Notes: a model not told the origin generated them from the letters alone. DNA of 64,000 bases from Bacillus sp. M6-12 (GCF_002860285.1 NZ_PGVF01000005.1:158907-222906), one strand, 5' to 3'; counted from the first letter of the stretch, positions 9,212 to 17,047 are shown. Numbers and translations are program-made.

Positions 9212-9448
9212 ATGTCACGACGCAGTGGTGGTGGAGGACGTAATCGTCTACTTGTACAAGGTGCTGAAAATGCTGTTGAGCAAATGAAGTATGAAATCGC
9301 AGCAGAATTCGGTATCCAACTAGGTGCTGAGCAAGTTTCTCGTGCTAACGGTTCAGTTGGAGGAGAAATCACAAAACGACTGGTTGCAACAGCTCAATCT
9401 CAATTAGCAGGAGCTTTTGGTCAACCAACAGGTCCTTCTAGGGGCTAA
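9212..9448 (+). CDS. Alpha/beta-type small acid-soluble spore protein
   Basis: 78 residues. The two conserved SASP blocks are present: [20 protein letters not shown], with the GPR protease cleavage region around EIA/AEFG, and [16 protein letters not shown]. These proteins saturate DNA in the dormant forespore, shift it to an A-like form and protect it from UV; GPR degrades them at germination. Start ATG 9212 sits 5-6 nt after AAGGAGGTG (an in-frame GTG at 9203 lies inside the ribosome site). The N-terminus is glycine/arginine rich ([11 protein letters not shown]). It is followed by a strong terminator. Sigma-G control is expected from family. Confidence 0.95.
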   Translation: MSRRSGGGGRNRLLVQGAENAVEQMKYEIAAEFGIQLGAEQVSRANGSVGGEITKRLVATAQSQLAGAFGQPTGPSRG

Positions 9449-9474
9449 TAACAATTTAATAAAAACTTGGCTTA

Positions 9475-9502
9475 GGCTACTCGCAAATGCGAGTAGCCTT
9501 TT
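9475..9502 (+). terminator. Rho-independent terminator
   Basis: Perfect 10-bp stem GGCTACTCGC/GCGAGTAGCC with AAAT loop, then TTTTA. Ends the spore-protein transcript. Confidence 0.92.
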
Positions 9503-9708
9503 ATGCGCTTAAGGGAAAAGCAAAGTGACAGACGGCTAGACAATAGAATTTATTACATGTGTTTCGTTTTACATTACCGGCATCAACCTGCTTTAAACTA
9601 ATGCTGCTTACTTCAATCATTTAGCCGATTAAGCTCAGGCCAGCCATAAATATAGTCTCAAATAAACTGCTTGGACGTATATATAGAAAATAAGTTAAAA
9701 GAAGTAAG

Positions 9709-10281
9709 GTGATCATTATTCTCCAAAAACTGGCGGCTATTATTATTGGAAGCTTTCTGTTGGCGATTGGCATAAATGGTTTTCTTGTACCCCATCATTT
9801 GATCGATGGAGGGATTATCGGAATAGCACTTATTCTGCATTATTTTTTTGATTTTCAAACAGGGGTAACGATGGTGATCCTAAGTATTCCCTTAGTACTC
9901 TATGCCTGGCTTTATGAACGGGCCTATTTTTTTAGCAGCATTCAAGGACTTTTATTATCATCCATTTTCATTGATTTTTTCAGTCCGCTGCAAAATCTGT
10001 TTTCAGTTCCCATTACGGTTAGCGCCATTTTGGGTGGATGCATAATTGGACTTGGGATTGGCTTGATGCTCAGGTATGAGACAAGTACGGGGGGAACAGA
10101 ACTGCTGGCAAAATTTATTTCAAATGCCTCTTCCGTCAATATTGCGGTTCTAATTTTTCTGATTGATGGCCTTATAGTAGCAGCCGGGTCATTGTTATTA
10201 GGAGCACAAAGCTTTATATTTTCGTGTTTTACCATCATGATTGTAGGAATTGTTACATCTGTATTGGAGATTTCGGATTAG
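9709..10281 (+). CDS. YitT-family membrane protein, short form
   Basis: About 190 residues with five or six hydrophobic segments. The opening AAIIIGSFLLAIGINGFLVP, HHLIDGGIIGIAL, and RYETSTGGTELLAKF are hallmarks of the YitT/DUF161 family of integral membrane proteins of unknown function. The cytoplasmic C-terminal DUF2179 domain of full-length (about 280-residue) members is absent. The start is ambiguous: a GTG at 9709 lies inside the ribosome-site match TAAGGTGATC, whereas ATT codons at 9715 or 9718 are better spaced and give family-like N-termini. It is followed by a small membrane protein gene in the same frame. Confidence 0.75.
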   Translation: MIIILQKLAAIIIGSFLLAIGINGFLVPHHLIDGGIIGIALILHYFFDFQTGVTMVILSIPLVLYAWLYERAYFFSSIQGLLLSSIFIDFFSPLQNLFSVPITVSAILGGCIIGLGIGLMLRYETSTGGTELLAKFISNASSVNIAVLIFLIDGLIVAAGSLLLGAQSFIFSCFTIMIVGIVTSVLEISD

Positions 10282-10323
10282 TACACAGACAATGATGTAT
10301 CATTTGCTAAGGAGGTTACCAAA

Positions 10324-10623
10324 ATTAACGAACTAAGTTTATTATTATTAGTTAAAGCAGCAGTCTCCATCGCCTTTTTATTTGTTTCATTGCGATTTTT
10401 GTTTCAGCAGCATATTTATCGTTCACCGTATCGAAAGGTGAAATTCTATTTCATGTTTCTGTTCGGTTCGATCCCCTTAATATATGTTGTTTATATAGAT
10501 ACTACTTCAATTGAAAATGGAAACCATACGAATCATAGTGCCATTTTTTTTATAACCTGGATTATTACCCTTATCGTTTTTGCTATCGGATCTTACAAAA
10601 GGCAAAGAAATATGCGGATGTAA
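10324..10623 (+). CDS. Small membrane protein, apparent ATT start
   Basis: 99 residues if initiated at the ATT at 10324, which lies 8 nt after a perfect AAGGAGG. The only standard alternative is TTG 10390, which has no ribosome site and would remove the first membrane segment. The predicted product has three hydrophobic segments: residues 4-22, about 45-58 (MFLFGSIPLIYVVYI) and about 73-90 (IFFITWIITLIVFAIG), with a basic C-terminus (SYKRQRNMRM). I do not recognise the family. It follows the YitT-like gene by 40 nt and is probably cotranscribed. Confidence 0.6.
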   Translation: MNELSLLLLVKAAVSIAFLFVSLRFLFQQHIYRSPYRKVKFYFMFLFGSIPLIYVVYIDTTSIENGNHTNHSAIFFITWIITLIVFAIGSYKRQRNMRM

Positions 10624-10734
10624 TAAGCTCTTTTATCCATTTTTATTAAGTAATCGCAATATCTCTTGCTATTACTCAGCCTCTCAGGGAGAATTTTAGT
10701 GGGCAGATAGCATACCAAAAATGGAGGAATAATA

Positions 10735-11097
10735 ATGATTAAGAAAATAGCTACCGTTGCGGTATATGTAGAGGATCAGCAAAAAGCCAAAGCTTTCTGG
10801 ACTGAAAAGGTTGGTTTTGAAGTCAATGCCGAACATCCAATGGGTCCAAATGCATATTGGCTTGAAGTAAGTCCAAATGGCGCTGAGTCCCACCTGGTGA
10901 TTTACCCTAAGTCGATGATGCCAGAATCAAATGAAATGAAGCCATCAATAGTTTTTGAATGTGAAGACGTTTTGGCGGTTTATAAAACAATGAAATCCAA
11001 TGGTGTGGAATTTTTAGACGAGCCTAAGGAAATGCAATGGGGAACTTATGTGCAATTCAAAGATGAAGATGGCAACCAATTTTTATTAAAAGAATAG
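10735..11097 (+). CDS. VOC-family (glyoxalase/bleomycin-resistance fold) protein
   Basis: 120 residues forming one vicinal-oxygen-chelate module: 'IATVAVYVEDQQKAKAFWTEKVGFEV' opens the first beta-alpha-beta-beta-beta unit, and 'GTYVQFKDEDGNQFLLKE' closes the second with the usual metal-ligand glutamate near the C-terminus. Substrate unknown; such Bacillus proteins are often named glyoxalase without evidence. The ATG follows GGAGGAATAAT. It is monocistronic with a terminator directly after the stop. Confidence 0.85.
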   Translation: MIKKIATVAVYVEDQQKAKAFWTEKVGFEVNAEHPMGPNAYWLEVSPNGAESHLVIYPKSMMPESNEMKPSIVFECEDVLAVYKTMKSNGVEFLDEPKEMQWGTYVQFKDEDGNQFLLKE

Positions 11098-11103
11098 CTT
11101 TAT

Positions 11104-11136
11104 AAGCAGGTTTCGAAAAAATGAAACCTGCTTTTT
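11104..11136. terminator. Bidirectional terminator between convergent genes
   Basis: An 11-bp stem, AAGCAGGTTTC with GAAACCTGCTT, followed by U-rich sequence on the plus strand; it serves the VOC gene and possibly the convergent ybaK-like gene. Confidence 0.85.
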
Positions 11137-11137
11137 C

Positions 11138-11614
11138 TTAGCGGACCAGTTCAACTGTTTGAGTATTTATAACAGTGCCTTTCGTTATTTGCTGAAGCTT
11201 TTCAAATGTTATTGGCAGTGCGGAATGAGAGGTACCGGCTGCTGTATACACTACATCGAACCGTTTCATGGATTCATCCAAATAAATTGGCACTTCGTGG
11301 TTTAAGGCAAATGGGCAGACCCCTCCCACCTTAAATCCTGTGATTTCGTACACCTCTTCTGGTGAAGCAAGTTTCGGCTTTCCTGCTCCAAGCAGTGATT
11401 TAACCACCTTTTGATTCATTCGGATATCTCCTGCAGTGACAAATAACCCATAGCATGCTCCTGTTTTAAAAAGGATTGATTTGGCAATCTGAGCCCCCTT
11501 TACCCCGAGTGCCTTTGCTGCCTCTTCAACTGTATTTGTTTTTTCCTCAAATTGTATAGGTTCCAGGCTGGAATCAAATTGTTTTATATACTCGCTCACT
11601 TTTTGAAATGACAT
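11138..11614 (-). CDS. YbaK/EbsC (ProX-type) aminoacyl-tRNA deacylase
   Basis: 158 residues of the ProRS INS-like editing domain: TVEEAAKALGV, AKSILFKT (with the conserved lysine), GGVCPFAL and AAGTSHSALPIT. Free-standing members hydrolyse mischarged tRNAs (Cys- or Ala-tRNAPro and related) in trans. The closest B. subtilis relative by pattern is YwhH. Start ATG 11614. The stop lies directly beyond the bidirectional terminator. Exact tRNA specificity cannot be read from sequence. Confidence 0.88.
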   Translation of the reverse strand: MSFQKVSEYIKQFDSSLEPIQFEEKTNTVEEAAKALGVKGAQIAKSILFKTGACYGLFVTAGDIRMNQKVVKSLLGAGKPKLASPEEVYEITGFKVGGVCPFALNHEVPIYLDESMKRFDVVYTAAGTSHSALPITFEKLQQITKGTVINTQTVELVR

Positions 11615-11762
11615 TTTTATCCCCGCTTTTGTAATTTTTTACAAATTTTAAAAGAAAAATTTTATTTTTTCAAGCATATCCTCTTGGAAAATTGTAAAAT
11701 AGTAGTCAGATAATTCAGCGAAATAATATTTGTGTCTAATAAAAGCTGGTATGGAGGATAGG

Positions 11763-13283
11763 ATGGAAGACCACTTTAAACTTGTTGGCAATAAAATGTT
11801 ATTACAACGCAGAACGATGACAAAAAAGTCGTTTATGATGATAAAAAAGGGTGTTTCGTGGGCAGGCAGTAATGGAACAATCTATTGTGAAAGCTGGGAG
11901 GAAACTTTCTATAGCCTTCTTGGTGAATATTTATGTACGGGAGATAATAGAGTAAAAAACAGCTTAATTACCTGGGCTAATTTGGTTGGAGAAAGGACTC
12001 TCGGAAAAAATGGGACACTTGATCAATCACTAAGCTTTATTTTTGATACTCGTATGGCTATCTTGGAGCTTATTGAAGAAGAGATTACCAACAACATTAT
12101 AACAATCAGCAGCTTATTTCAGGTCATGAAAATAATAGATCCCCTGCTTAAGCAGATTTCCAATACAATTATCACTCATTATCATGAAAATTTGCTGATT
12201 ACAAAATATGAGCTGGATGAATCCAATGAAGACTTAGAAATCACTTTAAAAGAGCTTGCTGATTTGAAAAAGGCATTGAATGAGGCAACTATTTTTTGCA
12301 TGACAGATAGTAATGATCAAATTACTTATGCGAATGAAAAGTTCTGCGAAATTTCCAAATATACGAAAGATGAGGTGCTCGGCGAACAACATCAAATTCT
12401 TAATTCCGGATACCATTCTGACGCTTTCTTTGAAGAGGTATGGGAAACCATTCAGAAAGGAAACGTATGGAAGGGAGAAATTCTAAATAAAGCAAAAGAT
12501 GGTTCAACGTACTGGGTGGATACAACCATTGTCCCTTTTGTCGATAAAAATGGGCAGACATATAAGCACATATCAATACAATATGACATAACTGAAAAGA
12601 AGAAAACGGAGGAAACACTCCATAAAACAGAAAAGCTTTCCATGGTCGGTCAATTAGCCGCAGGAATAGCACATGAAATTCGAAATCCCCTTACAACTAT
12701 TAAAGGCTTTGTTCAGCTTCTGGGTGAATCCACTGGGGAAAGCAAGTTATTATTCACTGATACTATATTAGAGGAAATTGACCGGATAAATTTTATCGTC
12801 AGTGAATTTATGGTGTTCGCCAAACCGCATACCTACTATTTTAGGGAATGCAACGTAACGGAAATTGTTGAAAGTGCTATTCAATTATTAGAAGCAGAAG
12901 CAGCTCTTAAGAATGTTATCGTCTCTTTTCGCTATCCATCCGAAACACCTTATATTACTGGAGAGAAAAATCAGCTAAAGCAAGTTTTTATCAATATTAT
13001 TAAAAATGCGATAGATGCGATGCCTTACGGGGGGGAAATAAATGTTGAAGTAATGCCCGCCTCTTCTGAATTAATTATTTCAATTAGAGATACCGGATTA
13101 GGTATGTCCGAAGATCAGGTAAAAAAACTGGGAGAGCCGTTTTATACTACAAAAGAAGACGGCAATGGCCTAGGCCTGATGGTAAGCTTTAAAATTGTCC
13201 AGGACCACAACGGCACAATTACAATTGAAAGTGCACCAAACCGGGGAACACAATTCAATATTGCCTTCCCTGCGGTAATATAA
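11763..13283 (+). CDS. PAS-domain sensor histidine kinase, sporulation-kinase type
   Basis: 506 residues, no membrane segment, so cytoplasmic. The N-terminal 140 residues resemble the helical RsbR N-terminal domain. A PAS/PAC unit follows (about 180-285: TDSNDQITYANEKFCEIS ... YKHISIQYDITEKK), then the dimerisation box AAGIAHEIRNPLTTIKGF with phospho-acceptor His304, the N box (NIIKNAIDAMP), G1 (DTGLGMS) and G2 (GNGLGL). It closely follows KinA/KinE-type kinases that feed Spo0F. No response regulator is adjacent, as usual for orphan sporulation kinases. ATG 11763 sits 5 nt after GGAGG; the open frame begins eleven codons earlier. Confidence 0.88.
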   Translation: MEDHFKLVGNKMLLQRRTMTKKSFMMIKKGVSWAGSNGTIYCESWEETFYSLLGEYLCTGDNRVKNSLITWANLVGERTLGKNGTLDQSLSFIFDTRMAILELIEEEITNNIITISSLFQVMKIIDPLLKQISNTIITHYHENLLITKYELDESNEDLEITLKELADLKKALNEATIFCMTDSNDQITYANEKFCEISKYTKDEVLGEQHQILNSGYHSDAFFEEVWETIQKGNVWKGEILNKAKDGSTYWVDTTIVPFVDKNGQTYKHISIQYDITEKKKTEETLHKTEKLSMVGQLAAGIAHEIRNPLTTIKGFVQLLGESTGESKLLFTDTILEEIDRINFIVSEFMVFAKPHTYYFRECNVTEIVESAIQLLEAEAALKNVIVSFRYPSETPYITGEKNQLKQVFINIIKNAIDAMPYGGEINVEVMPASSELIISIRDTGLGMSEDQVKKLGEPFYTTKEDGNGLGLMVSFKIVQDHNGTITIESAPNRGTQFNIAFPAVI

Positions 13284-13297
13284 GTGTAGAATTAAAA

Positions 13298-13325
13298 ATC
13301 GCAGCCAGCGCGGCTGCGATTTTTT
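13298..13325. terminator. Bidirectional terminator
   Basis: Nine-base-pair stem ATCGCAGCC/GGCTGCGAT flanked by A-rich and T-rich tracts between the convergent kinase and HAAS genes. Confidence 0.9.
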
Positions 13326-13326
13326 A

Positions 13327-13875
13327 TCATCTTGGAACTACTCGCTGATACCCTTTCGAGATTAACCTGAAATAAGCTATTAACATTTTAATTATAAGCC
13401 ATGTTAACCCTGCAAAAAGCAGCCCAAGAAGTATGCCTGCTGGAATCCCCAATAAACTTGGTATCTGTACATCGTCCCACAGTACAAAAATATTCTTTGC
13501 ACCAAATGTTCGCATGACCCCGAAAATTGGCATTAAGATTGTAAATACGCCAAAGACTAAGCTTATAAATAAAAATGTTGGTATCACTACGACGCTGAGA
13601 AAACCGGTCGTTGCAAAGTAAAAACTAGATAATATTACATTTCCTACGCCTTTCTTGTGTGTAACCTTCTGCAAATGGTAATGAGATAAATAAGCTTTTG
13701 CCAATGTCTTAGCATCGCCCAAGTCTGAAAGTATGGAAGCCAAAGGTTTTCCGCCTGACTGGCTTTCCGCAATATGACTTGCGATTTCATTGACCGCATC
13801 CTCCCGTTCTTCGTTCGGCAGGGAACGCAATTGACTCCTCAAATCATTTAAATAACGAGTTACCATGTTCTCCAT
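13327..13875 (-). CDS. HAAS-domain membrane protein (PadR partner)
   Basis: 182 residues. The N-terminal 75 residues carry the HAAS/DUF1700 pattern (YLNDLRSQLRSLPNEEREDAV...EIASHI...LGDAKTLAKAYL). Three hydrophobic segments follow (about 80-100, 102-120, 143-165). HAAS proteins occur next to PadR repressors and are thought to sense membrane or envelope state, but their mechanism is unproven. The ATG at 13875 follows GGAGAGG, and the start overlaps the end of the PadR gene by 32 nt, so the two are translationally coupled. The last gene of the pair abuts the bidirectional terminator. Confidence 0.82.
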   Translation of the reverse strand: MENMVTRYLNDLRSQLRSLPNEEREDAVNEIASHIAESQSGGKPLASILSDLGDAKTLAKAYLSHYHLQKVTHKKGVGNVILSSFYFATTGFLSVVVIPTFLFISLVFGVFTILMPIFGVMRTFGAKNIFVLWDDVQIPSLLGIPAGILLGLLFAGLTWLIIKMLIAYFRLISKGYQRVVPR

Positions 13876-14218
13876 TAAAATCCTCTCCTTTTATTTGTTT
13901 TAATTCAGTGATTGCCCGTGTAAGTTTTCCCCACTCACTTTCCATCACCGTAAGCAGTTCCTTGCCTTGCTCTGTAATCTGATAGTACTTTCTTGGAGGT
14001 CCTGATTCTGATTCTTGCCAAAATGAATCGATAAGTTCGTCCTTTTGCAGGCGCCTAAGCAATGGATATAATGTGCCTTCCTTGGCGGCCAGCTGCTCCC
14101 AGCTGCTTAATGTTGTAACTAAATCGTATCCATAGCTTGGCTTTTCGTTCACAATGGTGAGAACACAGAACTCCAATATTCCTCGTCGAACTTGTGTAAT
14201 CCAGTCGTTTGAGTTCAT
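13844..14218 (-). CDS. PadR-family transcriptional repressor
   Basis: 124 residues. Winged helix: 'RRGILEFCVLTIVNEKPSYGYDLV', recognition region EGTLYPLLRRLQKDELI, wing SESGPPRKYYQITEQG, then a C-terminal dimerisation helix (LLTVMESEWGKLTRAI). It is a short (subfamily 2) PadR. Target genes are probably its own operon with the overlapping HAAS gene. A perfect inverted repeat lies 26-39 nt upstream of the start and is a candidate operator. The inducer is unknown. Confidence 0.88.
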   Translation of the reverse strand: MNSNDWITQVRRGILEFCVLTIVNEKPSYGYDLVTTLSSWEQLAAKEGTLYPLLRRLQKDELIDSFWQESESGPPRKYYQITEQGKELLTVMESEWGKLTRAITELKQIKGEDFNGEHGNSLFK

Positions 14219-14243
14219 TTTTTATCACCCAGGTAAAATATAC

Positions 14244-14257
14244 CACACTGTAGTGTG
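14244..14257. promoter_or_regulatory. Candidate PadR operator
   Basis: CACACT-GT-AGTGTG, a 6-bp dyad just upstream of the padR start. PadR proteins usually autoregulate through such dyads. Assignment is by position only. Confidence 0.45.
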
Positions 14258-14361
14258 CAGTGCAAGGTACTGTATGGAAATTTCTCCCTCACTAAACAAA
14301 ATGGTGATCCTTTATGGAACAAAAAAATCCGAATTAATATTCGGATTAAGTAGTGAAAGTA

Positions 14362-14556
14362 TCAGATTTTTTTCCTCACGGCTTTTTGCTTGTTCATTAC
14401 TTCGTATGATTTTTCGATAATATCCGTTAAGACGTCTCCTTTATAAACACGTCCAATCCTGGTATTCTCCTGATAATATTCAACAATTTCATCAAGCTTT
14501 TCTAAGGTTTCTTGAGTTATTCGGACGTTTAATTGCTGTCTGCTGTTTCCAGTCAT
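14362..14556 (-). CDS. Ribbon-helix-helix (CopG-like) DNA-binding protein
   Basis: 64 residues. QQLNVRITQETLEKLDEIVEYY fits an RHH fold: a beta strand (LNVRIT), then helix A, with helix B probably within GRVYKGDVLTDIIEKSYEVM. The basic tail KQKAVRKKI ends the protein. RHH proteins act as dimers that insert a two-stranded sheet into the major groove. No toxin gene is adjacent, so an antitoxin role is not supported. ATG 14556 follows GGAGGG. An inverted repeat 33-49 nt upstream could be its own operator. Confidence 0.6.
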   Translation of the reverse strand: MTGNSRQQLNVRITQETLEKLDEIVEYYQENTRIGRVYKGDVLTDIIEKSYEVMNKQKAVRKKI

Positions 14557-14588
14557 AATTCCCTCCGCATTGTAAACTGATAGCTAAT

Positions 14589-14605
14589 GCTAGCAAATTG
14601 CTTGC
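14589..14605. promoter_or_regulatory. Inverted repeat upstream of RHH gene
   Basis: GCTAGCA-AAT-TGCTTGC, near-perfect dyad; a related GCTAGCAG half-site follows at about 14621. Plausible autoregulatory operator; inference from position. Confidence 0.35.
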
Positions 14606-14775
14606 TTTTTAATGAATTCAGCTAGCAGTGTGATAACCACTTAGCTACCAACAATTTTAACGGATTCTTTCTCTGACAACAACATTTTTTGTCTTTTTTT
14701 GTCAGCTATCACTACTGGAAGATTTTGGCGTTTTATAATAGAAACTAATAAATTGACTTACAGGAGTTTGAGGAA

Positions 14776-15000
14776 ATGGCTAAATCAAATGCTTTAAAAT
14801 TTAGGGAAAAGCAGATTAGAGAAGGAAAATTCGATGCTGCAAAGGTACGTGGAAACTGGGGTGATATTTTACCCGTCACCAAAAAAAACAAAACCAAACT
14901 AGGATCTTTAACTCACAAGTTGAAAAAACATAAAAAGGACCATTCTCTATATGAATATGATGAGAATGGTTCTTTTTGTTTTATGGTTAGTAAAACTTAA
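14776..15000 (+). CDS. Small basic hypothetical protein
   Basis: 74 residues, lysine-rich (MAKSNALKFREKQIREGKFD, then KKNKTKLGSLTHKLKKHKKDH). I recall similar short Bacillaceae proteins opening MAKSNA..KMREKL, with no known function. ATG 14776 follows AGGAG at about 10 nt. Oddly, a good hairpin with five U (about 14932-14976) lies inside the last 20 codons, so the gene may end in its own terminator, or the C-terminus may be a lengthened variant. Confidence 0.6.
   Translation: MAKSNALKFREKQIREGKFDAAKVRGNWGDILPVTKKNKTKLGSLTHKLKKHKKDHSLYEYDENGSFCFMVSKT
14932..14976 (+). terminator. Terminator-like hairpin inside the 3' end of an ORF
   Basis: AAAAGGACCATTCTC pairs with GAGAATGGTTCTTTT (one mismatch), followed by U-rich sequence. 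It overlaps the last codons of the 14776-15000 gene. Confidence 0.6.
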
Positions 15001-15009
15001 TTAACAAGT

Positions 15010-15215
15010 ACAGATGTCCAACATATTCGACCGGACCCGAAAGGAAAGTTTCGGCAGCGGCACAGCTTTGTGATGATGTGCTAGTGTCAACGCCGCCACA
15101 GAACGTGGAAATCTTATCTTTGCTTTCTTTATAATGAAGGCCTGGCATCGGCCTTTCGCACATGTTGTGCCAGACCTTAGTCGACATTACTTGTGCCAGG
15201 TTTCTTGCGCTTTTC
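15010..15215. repeat. Dispersed Bacillaceae-type intergenic repeat, copy 1
   Basis: Starts ACAGATGTCC and ends TTGCGCTTTTC, the conserved ends shared with copies at 21320-21521 and 30928-30958. The interior contains CCAC-AGAAC-GTGG and other small inverted repeats and no ORF. I recall this end structure as widespread between genes in Bacillaceae; it encodes nothing and its mobility is unproven. Confidence 0.65.
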
Positions 15216-15216
15216 A

Positions 15217-15789
15217 CTAAAGTATCTCGTCGATGATGCCGTATTCCTTTGCCTCCTCCGCACTCATAAAATAATCCCTGTCAGTGTCTCTGGCTATTTT
15301 GTCATCCGGCTGGCCCGTTTGTTCCGCAATCAGCTGATTAATATGCTGCTTTAGTTTTAATATTCGCCGTGCCGAAATTTCTATTTCCGTAGCTTGCCCC
15401 CTCGCCCCTCCAAGCGGCTGATGAATCATGATTTCACTATTGGGAAGTGCAAACCGCTTGCCTTTAGTCCCTGCAAGGAGAAGCAAAGCCCCAAAGGAAG
15501 CAGCCATTCCAGTACAGATGGTCCTTACATCCGGTTTAATATGCTTCATCGTATCGTAAATGGCAAATCCAGCAGTTGTTGAGCCGCCGGGGCTGTTTAT
15601 ATAAATAGAAATGTCTTTGTCAGGTGCATCCGCTGCCAGAAATAATAATTGGGCAACAACGATATTTGCAGTATGATCCGTAATTTCCTCACCGATCATG
15701 ATGATCCTGTCTTTTAAAAGACGGGAATAAATGTCGTATGATCTCTCCCCGCGGCTTGATTGTTCGATTACATATGGAATTGTACTCAT
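15217..15789 (-). CDS. Divergent ATP-dependent protease ClpP paralogue
   Basis: 190 residues with the full catalytic triad at standard ClpP positions: Ser98 ([10 protein letters not shown]), His123 (MIHQPLGG), Asp172 (RDTDRD). It lacks the C-terminal tail of housekeeping ClpP and has SF where the main protein has SM, and several substitutions in the head ([19 protein letters not shown]). It therefore looks like a second ClpP (clpP2-like), which would form 14-mers working with Clp ATPases. ATG 15789 follows GGAGGG. Upstream lies a promoter-like motif identical in layout to that of the neighbouring ECF sigma gene. Confidence 0.85.
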   Translation of the reverse strand: MSTIPYVIEQSSRGERSYDIYSRLLKDRIIMIGEEITDHTANIVVAQLLFLAADAPDKDISIYINSPGGSTTAGFAIYDTMKHIKPDVRTICTGMAASFGALLLLAGTKGKRFALPNSEIMIHQPLGGARGQATEIEISARRILKLKQHINQLIAEQTGQPDDKIARDTDRDYFMSAEEAKEYGIIDEIL

Positions 15790-15849
15790 ATTGCCCTCCT
15801 GTTTTCCGTTTTTATAAAAAGTTGAGCCACTATTTCTGACTCATTATCT

Positions 15850-15879
15850 AAACGGTAAGGGAGGATATAAAGATACGGG
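15850..15879 (-). promoter_or_regulatory. Putative ECF-sigma promoter of clpP-like gene
   Basis: Minus-strand CCCGTATC, 16 nt, CCGTTT (-35 at 15879-15872, -10 at 15855-15850). The same two boxes with the same 16-nt spacer stand before the sigma gene at 16630-16659. The predicted leader is about 55 nt. CGT in the -10 box is an ECF hallmark. Confidence 0.6.
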
Positions 15880-15893
15880 ACTTCCTAAAAAAA

Positions 15894-16598
15894 CTATGCC
15901 GCCATACTGCTTGCATATGAAGAGCTTTTCTGCAATACACATTGAGGATTTCGCGCTTCGCTTTTTAAGGAACGGATTAATGGTATAGCCTTAATCAACT
16001 TGCTTGGATCCTGCGAGAGTAACGCTGAATAAAAAAGTTGCATAATCAATTGATCATCTTCTTCATTGGCTGTTTCGGCCGGATGAGGCTTAACCAGATC
16101 TTCGGATTTTCCTAATCGTTTCTTTGCCCGATGGAATGCAGCTTTCACTGCAATTTCTGTTGTTTGGAGGATTTCGGCAATCTCACTGTTCTTATATTGA
16201 AACGCTTCTTTCAGCAGATAAATGGCTGACTGTTTTGGTGTCAGGTATTTCTTCATTCTGCTGATGATTTCTTCAATATCTGCAAGCCTGGCTGTCCCTT
16301 CGCCTTCTGCTAAATCCGGAACTGTGCCAAGAGTTTCTTTCTTTTTTTTACGGATTGAATCTATCCAATGGTTATAGGCAATTTTGTTCAGCAAAGCTAA
16401 TGTGACATCCGGTTTATTTCGGTAATGCTGAATCGCCTTCAGAATGGCTTCTTGAGCTATATCATCGCCATCCCATTTATTCTGGGTTAAAAAGCGGCAG
16501 TATTGTTGCAAACCTGGATATATTTCTTCCCAAAAAGTGTCAGCCTTTTCTTGAAGCTGACCATTGTTACTATGCAAATAGCTAACCTTATTTGGCAT
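15894..16598 (-). CDS. ECF-type RNA polymerase sigma factor
   Basis: 234 residues. Sigma region 2: 'YCRFLTQNKWDGDDIAQEAILKAI' through NHWIDSIRKKKKE; region 4: 'LTPKQSAIYLLKEAFQYKNSEIAEIL' with helix-turn-helix TEIAVKAAFHRAKKRL. A C-terminal extension of about 70 residues (PAETANEEDDQLIMQLFYSALL...) follows and may hold the sensing function, because no anti-sigma gene is adjacent. ATG 16598 follows AGGAGG. The gene lies upstream of the clpP-like gene, each with its own copy of the same promoter motif, which suggests autoregulation and a small stress regulon. Confidence 0.85.
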   Translation of the reverse strand: MPNKVSYLHSNNGQLQEKADTFWEEIYPGLQQYCRFLTQNKWDGDDIAQEAILKAIQHYRNKPDVTLALLNKIAYNHWIDSIRKKKKETLGTVPDLAEGEGTARLADIEEIISRMKKYLTPKQSAIYLLKEAFQYKNSEIAEILQTTEIAVKAAFHRAKKRLGKSEDLVKPHPAETANEEDDQLIMQLFYSALLSQDPSKLIKAIPLIRSLKSEARNPQCVLQKSSSYASSMAA

Positions 16599-16629
16599 GT
16601 CAGGCCTCCTGAAGTCATCTTTTTAATAC

Positions 16630-16659
16630 AAACGGATAAAAGGGTAAAAAAGATACGGG
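16630..16659 (-). promoter_or_regulatory. Putative autoregulatory ECF-sigma promoter
   Basis: Minus-strand CCCGTATC (16659-16652), 16 nt, CCGTTT (16635-16630), about 30 nt before the sigma start. Box sequence and spacer length are identical to the copy before the clpP-like gene. Confidence 0.6.
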
Positions 16660-16811
16660 TAAACACGAAAAATTATACTTTTATTGTAAACAGTCCGTAA
16701 TTGAAATTACCAAAAGAATGCTGCTGTTTTACCTGTTTATTTTTACTCAATCGGTTACCTTATATATGAGCATTAGTTTATTGCTCAATTACTCGTCGGG
16801 AGTGATGTAGC

Positions 16812-17006
16812 ATGGCCAGAAACAAACTTTTGGTACCTGGTTCAGAAAATGTACTGGAACAGATGAAAAACGAAATTGCCAATGAGTTTGGAGTTCGACT
16901 TGGTGCAGATGCGACCGCGCGTGAGAATGGTGCTGTAGGCGGGGAAATGACCAAACGTTTAATTGCCTACGCACAGCAGCAGCTTGGAAACCAGCAAGGA
17001 CAGTAA
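16812..17006 (+). CDS. Alpha/beta-type small acid-soluble spore protein
   Basis: 64 residues: [20 protein letters not shown], with the GPR cleavage region around NEIA/NEFG, and [18 protein letters not shown] are the two SASP blocks. The role is the same as the 9212 protein: DNA coating and UV protection in the forespore. It is shorter because it lacks the glycine-rich head and proline tail. ATG 16812 follows GGGAGTGAT. It is followed within 90 nt by a 44-residue basic protein, possibly in the same spore transcript. Confidence 0.94.
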   Translation: MARNKLLVPGSENVLEQMKNEIANEFGVRLGADATARENGAVGGEMTKRLIAYAQQQLGNQQGQ

Positions 17007-17020
17007 CGCTGATTTTCTTT

Positions 17021-17047
17021 GAAGAGGCCCGTATGAAGGGTCTCTTC
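17021..17047 (+). terminator. Weak hairpin after spore protein
   Basis: GAAGAGGCCC pairs with GGGTCTCTTC (one G-U) but lacks a clean U-tract; partial termination at best. Confidence 0.35.

Noticed and set aside
14362..15000. RHH protein plus adjacent small gene as a toxin-antitoxin pair
   Set aside because: The genes diverge, the small protein has no toxin fold motif, and the two are separated by about 220 nt.
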